A stretch of 48,083 nt of DNA from positions 1-48,083 of the forward strand of contig CAMQVJ010000013.1 in the NCBI GenBank assembly GCA_947038175.1, given 5' to 3'. Positions 35,213 to 45,331 of the stretch are shown here, one piece after another. The DNA is from an uncultured Desulfovibrio sp. (GTDB taxonomy: Bacteria; Desulfobacterota; Desulfovibrionia; Desulfovibrionales; Desulfovibrionaceae). The first letter of the stretch is position 1, and each line of letters begins with the position of its first letter. The position numbers and the translations under genes are program-made. Below the pieces are notes generated by a model. It did no database searches. It was not told the origin of the DNA and saw only the letters and a list, made by a program, of their open reading frames with translations.

Positions 35213-36277
35213 TTATTTTTTCCCGAGAGTATACCACTCATAAAAGTCCACAATACCTTTTTCAAGGGAAATTTCAGAGTTCCAACCGAGTTTTTTAATG
35301 CGAGTGGCGTCCATCATTTTACGAGGAGTGCCATTAGGTTTTGAGGTATCGTATTCAAGTGCTCCCTCAAATCCAGTGATTCTTTTCATCACTTTGAAGA
35401 GTTCTTTCAGCTGAATATCATCACCATTCGTGATGTTCACAAATTCCCCGATATCACTATATTCTTTATTTTGCATAAGGTAGAAACACGCGTCTGCCAA
35501 GTCATCGGATGACATAAGCTCACGATACACAGACCCATCACCCCAAAGCACTACTTTATGAGTGAAAGCCCCCACTTTATTCAGGGCAAGTTCAAGGGAT
35601 TTATTATCGTTTACGTCAATGCCATCATCAATACCCCAACCCAGCTTATATCTACTTAAATCTTTCTTTATTCCTGCAAAATCTTGCGCTGCTAGGAGTT
35701 TTGCCAAGTGGAAGCGTCTAAGCACCATAGGTAATAGGTGTGCGGTTTCCATATTAAAATTATCACCCACACCATACTGGTTAGTAGGCATAACAGAAAT
35801 AAAATTCGTTCCATACTGGCTATTATAATATTGACACATTTTGATTGCTGAAATCTTCGCCAACGCGTAGGCTTCGTTTGTTTTTTCAAGTTCGGACGTG
35901 AGGAGACAATCTTCCTTCATAGGCTGCGGCGCTAATCGAGGATAAATACAAGAAGAACCCATATTAAGGAGTTTTTTCACTTTATGCTTATAAGAAGCAT
36001 GAATAACATTCGTTCCAATCATAATATTATTATATATGAAATCAGCAGGATAATTACTATTCGACATAATTCCGCCTACTTTAGCAGCACAGAGAAAAAC
36101 ATAGTCAGGTTTCTCTACGGCAAAAAAATCATTCACTTGGGCTTGATTTGTTAGGTCTAGCTCCTTCGATGTGCGGACAATCGTATTATTAAATCCTTCA
36201 CGCTCCAAAAGACGCACAAGAGCAGAGCCAACCAGCCCCCTATGTCCTGCAATAAAAATCTTGTCTGTTTTCTTCAT
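35213..36277 (-). CDS. fcl: GDP-L-fucose synthase
   Basis: SDR that epimerises and reduces GDP-4-keto-6-deoxymannose to GDP-L-fucose. The NADP site is IAGHRGLVGSALVRLL. The catalytic tetrad region is MGSSCIYP and YALAKISAIKM (YxxxK intact), and MPTNQYGVGDNFNMETAHLLPMVLRRFH is typical. The 354-residue length exceeds the 310-320 of E. coli because of an insert (about 210-245) before VVLWGDGSVYRELM. Similar inserts are known in some Campylobacter-type enzymes. The ATG at 36277 has AGGA upstream. It is the only minus-strand gene in the cluster and is divergent from manC, so it has its own promoter. Confidence 0.93.
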   Translation of the reverse strand: MKKTDKIFIAGHRGLVGSALVRLLEREGFNNTIVRTSKELDLTNQAQVNDFFAVEKPDYVFLCAAKVGGIMSNSNYPADFIYNNIMIGTNVIHASYKHKVKKLLNMGSSCIYPRLAPQPMKEDCLLTSELEKTNEAYALAKISAIKMCQYYNSQYGTNFISVMPTNQYGVGDNFNMETAHLLPMVLRRFHLAKLLAAQDFAGIKKDLSRYKLGWGIDDGIDVNDNKSLELALNKVGAFTHKVVLWGDGSVYRELMSSDDLADACFYLMQNKEYSDIGEFVNITNGDDIQLKELFKVMKRITGFEGALEYDTSKPNGTPRKMMDATRIKKLGWNSEISLEKGIVDFYEWYTLGKK

Positions 36278-36584
36278 AATAAATCCTGTTATTTGAACCA
36301 TGTATATTTCGATGCGGTCAAATCCCACCATTTCTCTACAAAAAGAGAATTTTCTAAAAAAGCACTATTTTGCGCTGCCACCATATCTTATAAGAAGAAT
36401 AAAAAAAGAACAACGAATATTAGACGCTCAGTCTTATTATTTTCAGAGGGAAAAGTAAAACACCATTGTAAGTCCAGTATTCAAAATAGAAAGTAAACTT
36501 TACATATTTGTCCTATTTCCCCGTATTTTTGATTTTACAATGTCCTCATTTTAGTATAGATTACCCTAACGAGGAAGTATTCTA
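36278..36584. promoter_or_regulatory. Divergent promoter region of fcl and manC
   Basis: 307 bp with no gene. A possible manC promoter is TTTACA (36534-36539) with TATAGA (36555-36560), spacer 15 bp, which is short. GAGGAAG precedes manC. Confidence 0.35.
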
Positions 36585-38009
36585 ATGAACAAAAACACAA
36601 AAATATACCCAGTTATTCTTTGCGGTGGAAGTGGTTCGCGCCTATGGCCCCTTTCAAGAACAAAATACCCAAAGCAATTCGTGGACTTAGGCCAAGGAAA
36701 TACCTTGTTCAAAGATACTATTCAGCGTACTACAGATAAGAGTATTTTTGCTGACCCTCTCGTTATTTGTAATCATGCACATCGTTTTTATGCCGATACC
36801 TCCCTACAAGAATTAGGGATTCAAGGCACTATTATTATTGAAGAAGAAGCTCGAAACACCGCACCAGCGATTGCTCTTGCAGCGTTTAAAGCGTTGGAAG
36901 ATGGTGACATCCCCATGCTTATTTTGCCTGCGGATCACATCATAAAAGACCAAGAAACCTTCTGTGCAAAAATACAAGAAGCACTCCCTCTTGTGCAAAA
37001 AAACTTCATTGTGACTTTTGGCATAACGCCAGCGACGCCTGAAACAGGCTATGGCTATATCAAACAGGGTGAGAAATTGGAAGGGAACGCTTATCGTGTG
37101 GGCTCTTTCGTTGAAAAGCCAAATTTAGAAAACGCAGAAAGAATGTTGAAAGAAGGTGGCTTTTTTTGGAATAGTGGTATGTTTTTCACAAAACCGTCCG
37201 TTTATTTAAAAGAACTAGAAATGTTTGAACCGACCATGTATATGGCTTGCAAAAAAGCATGGGCAGACAAGCAGACCGACCTCAATTTCACACGTCCAGG
37301 TTCAAGCTTTTCCGATTCTCCTTCTATTTCAATAGATTACGCTGTTATGGAAAAGACACAGCAAGCGGTCCTCCTCCCTCTTAATATTTCTTGGAGTGAC
37401 CTTGGTTGTTGGGACGCTTTTTACGAGAATGCCCCTAAAAACGAAGATAATAATGCCTGCACAGGCGACGTTATCACCAAAGACACGCATGGTTGTTATA
37501 TCCATAGTACAGGCAGACTTATCGCCACAATAGGCCTACAAGACCTTGCTATTATTGAAACAAAAGACGCTATCCTTATTATGCCTCGTGAGAAAGCGCA
37601 AGATGTAAAGCTCATTGTGGAAGAGCTGAAAAAGAATAATCGTAATGAATATGACATACATCCAAAGGTTTTCCGCCCATGGGGTAATTATGAAGGCCTT
37701 GTGCAAGGAGACCGTTTTCAAGTAAAGCGCATAGTGGTCAATCAAGGCGAGGTAACGTCTTTGCAAATGCACTATCATCGTTCTGAGCACTGGGTTATTG
37801 TGAGCGGAACAGCAGAGATAACCCTAGCAGAAGAAACAAAGCTATACGTTGAAAACCAATCCGTTTATATTCCTCAAGGAATGAGCCATCGAATCAAAAA
37901 CCCTGGCACCATTCCCCTTGTGTTTATTGAGGTGCAATCAGGCTCCTACCTTGGCGAAGACGATATTGTGCGCTTGCAAGATAATTATGGACGCAAAAGC
38001 GATTCCTAA
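36585..38009 (+). CDS. manC: Mannose-1-phosphate guanylyltransferase / mannose-6-phosphate isomerase
   Basis: Bifunctional type II enzyme of 474 residues that makes GDP-mannose. The N-terminal nucleotidyltransferase has GGSGSRLWPLSRTKYPKQF, LPADHIIKD and FVEKPN. The C-terminal cupin isomerase has VFRPWGNYEGLVQGDRFQVKRI, HYHRSEHWVIVSGTAE and YIPQGMSHRIKNPG. The length is normal. It stands first in the plus-strand run manC-gmd-glycosyltransferases. Confidence 0.96.
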   Translation: MNKNTKIYPVILCGGSGSRLWPLSRTKYPKQFVDLGQGNTLFKDTIQRTTDKSIFADPLVICNHAHRFYADTSLQELGIQGTIIIEEEARNTAPAIALAAFKALEDGDIPMLILPADHIIKDQETFCAKIQEALPLVQKNFIVTFGITPATPETGYGYIKQGEKLEGNAYRVGSFVEKPNLENAERMLKEGGFFWNSGMFFTKPSVYLKELEMFEPTMYMACKKAWADKQTDLNFTRPGSSFSDSPSISIDYAVMEKTQQAVLLPLNISWSDLGCWDAFYENAPKNEDNNACTGDVITKDTHGCYIHSTGRLIATIGLQDLAIIETKDAILIMPREKAQDVKLIVEELKKNNRNEYDIHPKVFRPWGNYEGLVQGDRFQVKRIVVNQGEVTSLQMHYHRSEHWVIVSGTAEITLAEETKLYVENQSVYIPQGMSHRIKNPGTIPLVFIEVQSGSYLGEDDIVRLQDNYGRKSDS

Positions 38010-38075
38010 TTTCTGAACGGACGCTTCCCATACATTTAAATAAAAATACTTTATCAAAAAATTACAGGACTAAAA

Positions 38076-39161
38076 ATGAAAAAGGCACTTATTACAGGTA
38101 TTACAGGACAAGACGGCTCCTATCTAGCAGAGCTCCTTTTGGAAAAAGGCTATGAAGTGCATGGAATTGTTCGCCGAGCATCCTCCTGTAATACCCAAAG
38201 AATTGACCATATCATGGCAAATTCTGCCTATGCTGATAAAATATTTTTGCATTATGGTGATTTGACTGATTCTAGCAATCTAAATACCTTGGTATTGCAT
38301 ATAGCGCCTGATGAGATTTATAATCTTGCGGCACAATCGCATGTAAAAGTTTCCTGGGATTGTCCAGAATATACCGCAGATGCGGTTGCCATGGGCACTC
38401 TTCGTATTTTGGAAGCTATCAGAGGAGCGGGGCTTGAGAAAAAAACAAAGTTTTATCAAGCGTCTACCTCAGAACTTTATGGACTTATCCAAGAACCTAT
38501 TCAGTCAGAAAAAACGCCTTTTTACCCACGCTCGCCCTATGCGGTTGCTAAACTTTATTCTTATTGGATATGCGTAAACTACAGAGAAAGCTTTGGTGTT
38601 TTTGCAGCCAATGGTATATTATTTAACCACGAAAGCCCACGCCGTGGCGAAAACTTTGTGACAAGAAAAATCACTCTCGCCGCCACACGTATATCTCTTG
38701 GCTTGCAAGAAACTCTTAGCCTTGGTAATATGGACGCAAAGAGAGATTGGGGACACGCAAAAGATTACGTAGAAGGAATGTGGCGCATTGTGCAACAAGA
38801 AAAGCCGCAAGACTATGTGCTTTCAACGGGCACAACAACCTCTATTCGTGAATTTTGTGAAATGACTTTTGCAGAACTGGGCATGGATATTGAGTGGCAA
38901 GGCAAGGGTGTGGATGAAAAGGGCATCGATAAAAAGAGCGGAAAATGCGTGATTATGATTGACAAAGCCTTCTTTAGACCAGCAGAAGTAGAATTACTTC
39001 TTGGCGATTGCTCAAAAGCAAAAAAAGAACTTGGCTGGAAACCCACTTATGACTTAGCCGCATTAGTCAAGGAAATGGTCACCGAGGATCTAAAATTAGC
39101 TAAAAAAGAAAAACTCTTGCACGACCATGGTTTTGACGCTGTAGCATCAAAAGAGATATAG
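38076..39161 (+). CDS. gmd: GDP-mannose 4,6-dehydratase
   Basis: The 361-residue SDR converts GDP-D-mannose to GDP-4-keto-6-deoxy-D-mannose, the shared precursor for Fcl and Rmd. It has [41 protein letters not shown] with the catalytic Thr/Glu, [10 protein letters not shown] with YxxxK, and [17 protein letters not shown]. All family blocks are intact. It begins 66 nt after manC with ACAGGAC upstream. Confidence 0.97.
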   Translation: MKKALITGITGQDGSYLAELLLEKGYEVHGIVRRASSCNTQRIDHIMANSAYADKIFLHYGDLTDSSNLNTLVLHIAPDEIYNLAAQSHVKVSWDCPEYTADAVAMGTLRILEAIRGAGLEKKTKFYQASTSELYGLIQEPIQSEKTPFYPRSPYAVAKLYSYWICVNYRESFGVFAANGILFNHESPRRGENFVTRKITLAATRISLGLQETLSLGNMDAKRDWGHAKDYVEGMWRIVQQEKPQDYVLSTGTTTSIREFCEMTFAELGMDIEWQGKGVDEKGIDKKSGKCVIMIDKAFFRPAEVELLLGDCSKAKKELGWKPTYDLAALVKEMVTEDLKLAKKEKLLHDHGFDAVASKEI

Positions 39162-39228
39162 AATTATTATACTTATCACACAAATGTTTACGTGAACTTT
39201 TCTCATAAAATAAGGATGTCTTATTCAT

Positions 39229-41121
39229 ATGTCGCAAACACTTTCTATCATCACCGTTTGTTATAACGAAAAAGACGTTGAAGCAACGTGCAAATCTATC
39301 GTAAGTCAAGCATGGCAAGACTTTGAATGGATTGTGATTGATGGTGGTTCCGATTCTTGGTGCACTGATATTTTAGAAAAATATCGTGAGCATATGACTA
39401 TGTATGTGTCTGAAAAAGATAATGGTATTTATGACGCTATGAACAAAGGGCTTTCCTACGCAAAAGGGGAATACACTCTTTTTATGAATGCAGGAGATAC
39501 TTTTTTAAATAAAAAGACATTAGAGAGAGTGAGTACGCATTTTGAAAAAGATGCAGATGTATTTTATGGTGATGCGGTTTTCAAAAAATCCTGTGAAAAC
39601 TACATCTATAAGCTTTTACCAAAAGAACTAACTGCGGGATTTTTTATTAAAGACTGTATCGTTCATCAATCTGCGTATATTAGAACGAGCTTGTTTCAAA
39701 AATACGGCGCCTATAGCACCAAATACCGAATAGTCAGTGATTGGAAGAAATGGATTGAGTTCATACAAGGAAACTGTGTTTTTGAACACCTTCCTTTTTT
39801 ATGCTCTATACATGATTGCACGGGGATTTCATCCATTAACGAAAAGCTAAATGCGACAGAACGCTCCCATGTTTTACCTCTACACTTTACACAAGAGGCA
39901 ATAGATGCGTCTGTTTACAATGACACATTACAAATCTCGAATCCCTATTCAGGCAGCATGGATAATATTATCACTCCCATCACGAGTGAAGAAAAGCTAT
40001 CACCCTACCCTCATATTTCTATCATCATTCCCGTTTTCAATACAGCAATCTATTTAGAAAAATGCATAGATTCTCTCCTCACACAAACACATAGAGACAT
40101 AGAAATTATTTTTGTCAATGATGCCAGTTACGATAACTCTCTTGATATTATAACAGAATACTCAAAAAAAGACCCTCGAATACGAGTTTATTCCTGTGAT
40201 AAAAACATGGGCGTAGCGCATTCTAGAAATTTAGCTCTTTCCAAGGCACGGGGTGAATACGTCAGTTTTGTGGATTCTGACGACTGGCTTGATACGCATT
40301 TTTATGAAAAACTTTACGCAAAAGTAAAAGTTGGCGACTATGACCTCGTAAAAGGAAACTGCGCTTTAGCTTTTGGAGATATCAATCAGCCCACATCTAC
40401 CCTTGAGAATATCGAACGTGGAATCAAAGAGAATAACTTTCTTGGGATAGCCTTCAAAGATGAATTTTGGTCTGCCTTGTATCGTAAGTCCTTTTTGCAG
40501 GAAATCAATAGTCAATTCCCTCGTTTAAGTAATGGCGAGGACGCAATATTTTTACTCAACGTTCTTCTGCATAAGCCCACGTTTTCTTTTGTTAAAGATA
40601 CATATTATTACTATAGACAAAGTCCTTATTCGGCGAATCGCTCCTATTCTATTTTGAATATAGAGTCCATGTATAATCATTTTGATATTTTATCTGATTT
40701 GCTGAACGAATCAACTCTATCAAAAAAAGACTATATGCTCTTTTATATTCAACATATTTATGTAGAAATGCTTTCTTATTATACACGTATTGTATTTTTT
40801 GAAACAAAACCAAAAGACGCTGCCTATTACCTCAACCGTACTTGTAACACAATGAAGCGTTGTAAATACCATTCTGAATTAATGAGACAATGTACATATC
40901 CTTCTCTTATACAGTTCATCACTGGAACAGTTATAACAGAAAAAGACATTCCCCATTTCCAAAGGGAAGTCTTTCTCAAATCAAGCCATCTACTATTTTC
41001 ATACTATAAATATTTGATTTTATACAAGCTTTCAAGCAATAAAAACAGGCAATATTATAAAACTAAATTTCGTATATGTAAAAAAATCAAAGCACTCTTG
41101 TCCCACGACTCCCAAGAATAG
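39229..41121 (+). CDS. Two-domain family 2 glycosyltransferase
   Basis: The 630-residue fusion of two GT-A/GT2 modules could add two sugars in turn. Module 1 (about 1-220) has LSIITVCYNEKDVEATCKSI, WIVIDGGSD, YVSEKDNGIYDAMNKGLSYAKGEY and FMNAGDT. It is a paralogue of the GT2 gene at 42280. Module 2 (about 260-480) has ISIIIPVFNTAIYLEKCIDSLLTQTHRDIEIIFVNDASYDNS and FVDSDDWLD, the more usual GT2 pattern with a DxDD metal site. The C-terminal 130 residues are helical. A basic tail may bind the membrane. AAGGA lies 13 bases before the ATG, rather far. Sugars unknown. Confidence 0.88.
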   Translation: MSQTLSIITVCYNEKDVEATCKSIVSQAWQDFEWIVIDGGSDSWCTDILEKYREHMTMYVSEKDNGIYDAMNKGLSYAKGEYTLFMNAGDTFLNKKTLERVSTHFEKDADVFYGDAVFKKSCENYIYKLLPKELTAGFFIKDCIVHQSAYIRTSLFQKYGAYSTKYRIVSDWKKWIEFIQGNCVFEHLPFLCSIHDCTGISSINEKLNATERSHVLPLHFTQEAIDASVYNDTLQISNPYSGSMDNIITPITSEEKLSPYPHISIIIPVFNTAIYLEKCIDSLLTQTHRDIEIIFVNDASYDNSLDIITEYSKKDPRIRVYSCDKNMGVAHSRNLALSKARGEYVSFVDSDDWLDTHFYEKLYAKVKVGDYDLVKGNCALAFGDINQPTSTLENIERGIKENNFLGIAFKDEFWSALYRKSFLQEINSQFPRLSNGEDAIFLLNVLLHKPTFSFVKDTYYYYRQSPYSANRSYSILNIESMYNHFDILSDLLNESTLSKKDYMLFYIQHIYVEMLSYYTRIVFFETKPKDAAYYLNRTCNTMKRCKYHSELMRQCTYPSLIQFITGTVITEKDIPHFQREVFLKSSHLLFSYYKYLILYKLSSNKNRQYYKTKFRICKKIKALLSHDSQE

Positions 41122-41143
41122 GCATGCCTAAAGGAAATAATAA

Positions 41144-42184
41144 ATGAAGAAATTACTATTTACAGGGCATCCCTATCACGAAAAAACAAAATCCACTCAA
41201 TTCCTTATTAACCTTTTAACTGAATATTATGACGTAGAGTTGCGCTTTGATGATACCTGGCAAAAAAAATCTTATGTTGAAATCAATAAATCAATTGAAC
41301 CCTATGATGTCGTGATCTTTTTTCAAATTTTGCCTCCAAACGTAGCAAAAAACATACAGCACCCCAATGCTACCTTCTTTCCCATGTACGATGCCTCCTA
41401 TACTTGGAGATATCTAAAATGGCTAAAATATGGAAACATTAAAATTTTTAATTTTTCTAAAACATTGCATGATAAACTCAGTGCTTGGGGCTTTCATTCA
41501 AAGCATCTCCAGTATTTTATTCAACCTAAAGATTTTATTGAAGAGAGCAACTGCGGCGTCTTTTTTTGGCAACGGCGTGACAGTATTAACATTAATACCG
41601 TTGAGCAACTCTTTGCCAGCCAAGATGTGAACATTCACATACATAAAAGCATTGACCCAAGCTATACCTTTAAAAATCCAACGAAAGAACAAGAAAACCG
41701 TTTCAATATTAGCTACTCCACATGGTTTGACACCAAACAAGAAATGCAAGAATGTATTCAATCAAAAACATTTTACATCGCACCTCGAATATTTGAAGGT
41801 ATTGGCATGAGCTTTTTAGAAGCCATGGCCATGGGAAAAATTGTCGTTGCAAATGACCAAGCAACCATGAATGAATATATAGAAGATGGCGTAACGGGAT
41901 ATCTTTGTGATTTTAATAATCCAAAAATGGTAAACATAGGGAATGTGGATGAATTAAGACGCAATACCTATGCATTTATGAAGCAAGGCTATGAGAACTG
42001 GGAAGCAAGAAAGCATGAGATTGTGGACTTTATAGAGAGTGAAAACATCCCCCCTAAGTTACAGCTACACCCCATTTTTGATTGGAATTTTTTAAAAAAA
42101 TTCATTTATAGAAAAGATAAATGGGAAAATAAAAAACAACTTACTATTTTGAGCTTCATTCGAATCACAACGACAATCGATTAG
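41144..42184 (+). CDS. Glycosyltransferase, GT4-like (GT-B fold)
   Basis: The 346-residue enzyme starts MKKLLFTGHPYHEKTKSTQFLINLL. The C-terminal donor-binding region PRIFEGIGMSFLEAMAMGKIVVANDQATMNEYIEDGVTGYLCD has the E-x7-E motif and the following G.V..ND..T.NEYI..G.TG pattern of GT4. The N-terminal half is divergent. It starts 22 nt after the double GT2 gene with AAAGGAAA upstream. Sugar and linkage unknown. Confidence 0.85.
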   Translation: MKKLLFTGHPYHEKTKSTQFLINLLTEYYDVELRFDDTWQKKSYVEINKSIEPYDVVIFFQILPPNVAKNIQHPNATFFPMYDASYTWRYLKWLKYGNIKIFNFSKTLHDKLSAWGFHSKHLQYFIQPKDFIEESNCGVFFWQRRDSININTVEQLFASQDVNIHIHKSIDPSYTFKNPTKEQENRFNISYSTWFDTKQEMQECIQSKTFYIAPRIFEGIGMSFLEAMAMGKIVVANDQATMNEYIEDGVTGYLCDFNNPKMVNIGNVDELRRNTYAFMKQGYENWEARKHEIVDFIESENIPPKLQLHPIFDWNFLKKFIYRKDKWENKKQLTILSFIRITTTID

Positions 42185-42279
42185 TTTATAAAGCAAATGA
42201 GAAAGATAGCGTGCCCTGTTTATACTCATACAAAAAAGAAGATTTATATAGCGCATTAGTCAAATCACAAGGAGATTTC

Positions 42280-43131
42280 ATGAAACTTTCTATTATAACT
42301 ATTTGCTATAATGAAAAAGAGATAAAGAGAACATGCGAGCGCATTGTACAGCAGACCAATAAAGACTTTGAGTGGATTGTTATTGATGGGGCTTCCGATA
42401 AATGGTGCCTCGATATACTCAAAAAATATCAATCGAACATGGCTTATTTCATCTCTGAGAAAGATTCGGGCATTTATAATGCAATGAACAAAGGGATTTT
42501 ACAAGCAAAGGGAGAATTCCTCTTGTTTCTTAATGCTGGCGACGAGCTTTGCGATAATACAATTATTGAAAAAGTAATGCCACATTTAGATAGTAGTGCT
42601 GATATATTTTATGCAAACGCTAATTTTGCTCTCTCAGAGAGAGAAGACGAGCTAAAGTCCTACCCCGAAAAGCTGACTAAGATATTCTTCATAGACGGGT
42701 GTATATGCCATCAGGCAGCTTTCATTAAAAGAGAATTATTTGACACACACGGATTATATAACGAAAAAAATAAAATAGTGAGTGATTGGGAACACTGGCT
42801 CAAGTTTTGTAATGGTAATTGTATTTTTAAACATATAAATATACTCGCAGCGAGCTTTTATTGTGATGGATTGTCATGGAACAATAGAGAGCAAACCATT
42901 ACTGAGCAAATGTCAATTATTGGAAACTACTTTACAAAAGAAGATTTACTCGATTTTGTAGAACAGCACAGGCTAAAAGAACTTGAAAAATCCCTAAAAG
43001 AGCCCATAAAAACAACATCTATAAGCTTATTTAATATCATAAAATTTTTAGAAATTGTCAAAGACACAAAGACTAAGAAAATCTTTTTTTGTGGAATAAA
43101 AATTTTAGAAATAAACGTCAAGCGTGATTGA
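42280..43131 (+). CDS. Family 2 glycosyltransferase
   Basis: The 283-residue single GT-A domain has LSIITICYNEKEIKRTCERIV, WIVIDGASD, FISEKDSGIYNAMNKGILQAKGEF and LFLNAGDE. GCICHQAAFIKRELF and KIVSDWEHWLKFCNGNCIF match module 1 of the gene at 39229 closely, so the two arose by duplication. The ATG at 42280 has AAGGAG directly upstream. A GTG at 42211 would add 23 residues outside the domain. Last gene of the polysaccharide run. Confidence 0.9.
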   Translation: MKLSIITICYNEKEIKRTCERIVQQTNKDFEWIVIDGASDKWCLDILKKYQSNMAYFISEKDSGIYNAMNKGILQAKGEFLLFLNAGDELCDNTIIEKVMPHLDSSADIFYANANFALSEREDELKSYPEKLTKIFFIDGCICHQAAFIKRELFDTHGLYNEKNKIVSDWEHWLKFCNGNCIFKHINILAASFYCDGLSWNNREQTITEQMSIIGNYFTKEDLLDFVEQHRLKELEKSLKEPIKTTSISLFNIIKFLEIVKDTKTKKIFFCGIKILEINVKRD

Positions 43132-43158
43132 GCAACCCTTGTGACACCTTTCTAGGAT

Positions 43159-43196
43159 TCTAATGTCCCTATTTTTTCCTAAGAAAAGGCATTAGA
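43159..43196 (+). terminator. Possible hairpin after the last glycosyltransferase gene
   Basis: TCTAATG (43159-43165) pairs with CATTAGA (43190-43196), and inner bases pair partly. There is no T-run after it. Confidence 0.35.
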
Positions 43197-43234
43197 GACC
43201 CTCTATTTAATCCATTTACTTATTGTAGTTTATC

Positions 43235-43274
43235 ATACACGAGCAGGATTCATTCCACTCGTGTATTTCTTTTT
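43235..43274 (+). terminator. Terminator closing the polysaccharide cluster
   Basis: ATACACGAG (43235-43243) pairs with CTCGTGTAT (43258-43266), with inner GGA/TCC pairs, followed by TTCTTTTT. It lies about 100 nt after the last glycosyltransferase. Confidence 0.8.
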
Positions 43275-43378
43275 AAGAATATAAATGCGTAGATGTATTA
43301 CTTTTAGCAAATAAAAAGAAAATTCGTAGAAACGGTCATATTGTATCCTTATATTTCTCCATACATCTATTCCCCTCT

Positions 43379-44143
43379 CTAAAACGTGAACTGCATTCGT
43401 TCATTATACAGAAATTTTTGCCCAAAATAGAGCCCACAGAAGACGCTGATACAAACCGTTGCGCAAATCGCTATCATAATTGCAATTTGATAGAGTATGG
43501 CGTTATTCGGTGCTGCTCCTGCTAAAATTTGCCCTGTCAGCATACCGGGTAGAGAAATGATTCCCATACTCAGCATGGAGTTTATAGTAGGTAAAAGTGC
43601 AGTTTCAAAGGCAGAATTGATATGTGGCATCAGTATTTTTTTCGGATGTACCCCAAGCATATGTAAACAGTGTATGCTGTCTTGGTTATTTTCAAGATTT
43701 TCTTTGAACGCTTTTAGGGCTAAATTAAAGCCTGTCATAGAATTACCCATGAGCATTCCTGCGATGGGAATGGTATATTGCGGGTTAAAAAAACTTTGTT
43801 CAGTCACAAATACAATAAAGAAAATGGGGACGACGATACTTGCAAAAAGAAAAGAAAGGGCAATGGAGATTTTGAACTTCTTATTAAGGGCTAACTTTTG
43901 CGAAAATACACGGCGCATGGCGAATAAAAGCATGCTCACAAAATAAAGCAACGTGAAAAGAGGGTAAGGATTTTCAAATAAATACGTGAGAACATAGCCC
44001 GCTACCATGAGCTGCACCGTCATGAGCACACTTGCGACGAATAATTCTTTTGTTTTATTTATTTTTGCTCTTTTCATAATCATAAGAACAATAAGGAGCA
44101 ATATATAAACGGATGCGAATGAGTAGAGACTAATTTGATGCAT
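43379..44143 (-). CDS. fetB: FetB-like ABC transporter permease (UPF0014)
   Basis: The 254-residue inner-membrane protein has about seven membrane segments. PIAGMLMGNSMTGFNLALKAF and SMGIISLPGMLTGQILAGAAPNNAILYQIAIMI are the two conserved blocks of the FetB family. In E. coli FetAB exports iron and raises resistance to oxidative stress. It lies 154 nt downstream of its ATPase gene on the same strand, an unusually large gap for a pair. Confidence 0.92.
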   Translation of the reverse strand: MHQISLYSFASVYILLLIVLMIMKRAKINKTKELFVASVLMTVQLMVAGYVLTYLFENPYPLFTLLYFVSMLLFAMRRVFSQKLALNKKFKISIALSFLFASIVVPIFFIVFVTEQSFFNPQYTIPIAGMLMGNSMTGFNLALKAFKENLENNQDSIHCLHMLGVHPKKILMPHINSAFETALLPTINSMLSMGIISLPGMLTGQILAGAAPNNAILYQIAIMIAICATVCISVFCGLYFGQKFLYNERMQFTF

Positions 44144-44297
44144 AATTTTCTCTTTTACGGCTGTGTGTTTTATTCTTCAATTATAGTCATGCCACGAGTG
44201 TTTTACACTTCCATTCTCGTAATACTATTTGCAATCAAAATATTTCTATATATCACTTTTTAATGAAGGCGGGCTGGGGGAAAAATAAAAAATCTAT

Positions 44298-44948
44298 CTA
44301 TGTCAAAATTCTTCCGTCGGCACTTTGTCTTTTGAGAACAATTTCTTGATCTGCAAAGTGTGAAAGCTGAGAATCGTGACTTATAAGCACAAGTGCCATG
44401 TTGTGTTTTTTAATAAACTCACAAATATTCACCATAAGTGCCTGTGCGCTTTCTTCATCAAGAGCGGAGGTAGGTTCATCGAGCAAGAGAATTTTCGGCA
44501 AAAAGGAGAGGCAAATAGCAATAAAAACACGTTGTCTTTCTCCGCCTGAAAGTTCTGTACAAGACGTATTAAGGTCTCGTGGTATTTTTGATAATTCCAA
44601 ATATTCCCGCATTTTTTCAATTGAAATACATTCTTCTTCTCGGTACTCATAAAACTTTCTAAAATTTGCCTCAATCGTTTCCGAAAAAAGAAAGACACTT
44701 TGACTTACCAATAAAATTTCTTTCCTAAGCGCAAGAGGATTTTGTTCTTCTACTCTTCTATCATTATAGAGAACTTCCCCTTTTGTTGGGCTCAGAGTGC
44801 CATTTAGAATCTGAAAAAGGGTGCTTTTTCCTGCCCCACTTTCACCTTTAAGCAGGCATACTTTCTTTTGAAAAATATGGATATCGGGATAACTAATAAA
44901 ACCTCTCGCCTCAATATTAGTCAGTGATAGAATAGGGGTATCGTTCAT
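44298..44948 (-). CDS. fetA: FetA-like ABC transporter ATPase
   Basis: The 216-residue nucleotide-binding subunit has Walker A GESGAGKST, Q-loop LVSQSVFLF, signature LSGGERQR, Walker B ILLLDEPTSALD and H-loop LISHDSQ. With the FetB-like permease it would form an exporter of iron or another metal. AAAGG precedes the ATG at 44948. Confidence 0.9.
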   Translation of the reverse strand: MNDTPILSLTNIEARGFISYPDIHIFQKKVCLLKGESGAGKSTLFQILNGTLSPTKGEVLYNDRRVEEQNPLALRKEILLVSQSVFLFSETIEANFRKFYEYREEECISIEKMREYLELSKIPRDLNTSCTELSGGERQRVFIAICLSFLPKILLLDEPTSALDEESAQALMVNICEFIKKHNMALVLISHDSQLSHFADQEIVLKRQSADGRILT

Positions 44949-45331
44949 ATCTTATGCCTTTCTCATTTTGATTTTCAGCGTAAATACTGTATATACGCTT
45001 CGCTTTGTGCTGTCTACTTTTTCAGGCTTCAGAATTTCGCAAGAATCGTAAAATTTACAGTAATACGGCATAATACATATAAAATTTCAAAAAATAAGAC
45101 TTGATAAATATAAAATAAAGACTATATATGTAATAAAGCATACTATAGAAAAGAGCGTCTCTCTAAGGCAAAATATATAGCGCAAATAGATAGCGTGAAC
45201 GCAGACGGTAAATCAGCACATACCAACACAAGAACGACGCCCTTTACTCATTATTTTTTAGGAGCACTCTTTTAAAACAATAAAAAGAGAACTCCTAAAC
45301 GGGCATTAACTTATAATAAGGGGAATTTAAA
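44949..45331. other. Divergent region between fetA and the CoA-disulfide reductase gene
   Basis: No gene is supported. AT-rich. It holds the inverted repeat at 45258-45298. TATAAT at 45312-45317 touches the ribosome binding site AAGGGG and so cannot be the promoter. Confidence 0.5.
45258..45298 (+). promoter_or_regulatory. Inverted repeat in the leader of the CoA-disulfide reductase gene
   Basis: TTAGGAG-CA-CTCTTTT (45258-45273) pairs with AAAAGAG-AA-CTCCTAA (45283-45298) around a 9-nt loop, with a 2x2 internal loop. It ends 33 nt before the start codon. It could be an operator or an RNA control hairpin. Confidence 0.5.

Noticed and set aside
45312..45317. TATAAT before the CoA-disulfide reductase gene
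   Set aside because: It abuts the ribosome binding site, so transcription would start too close to the start codon. No -35 box.
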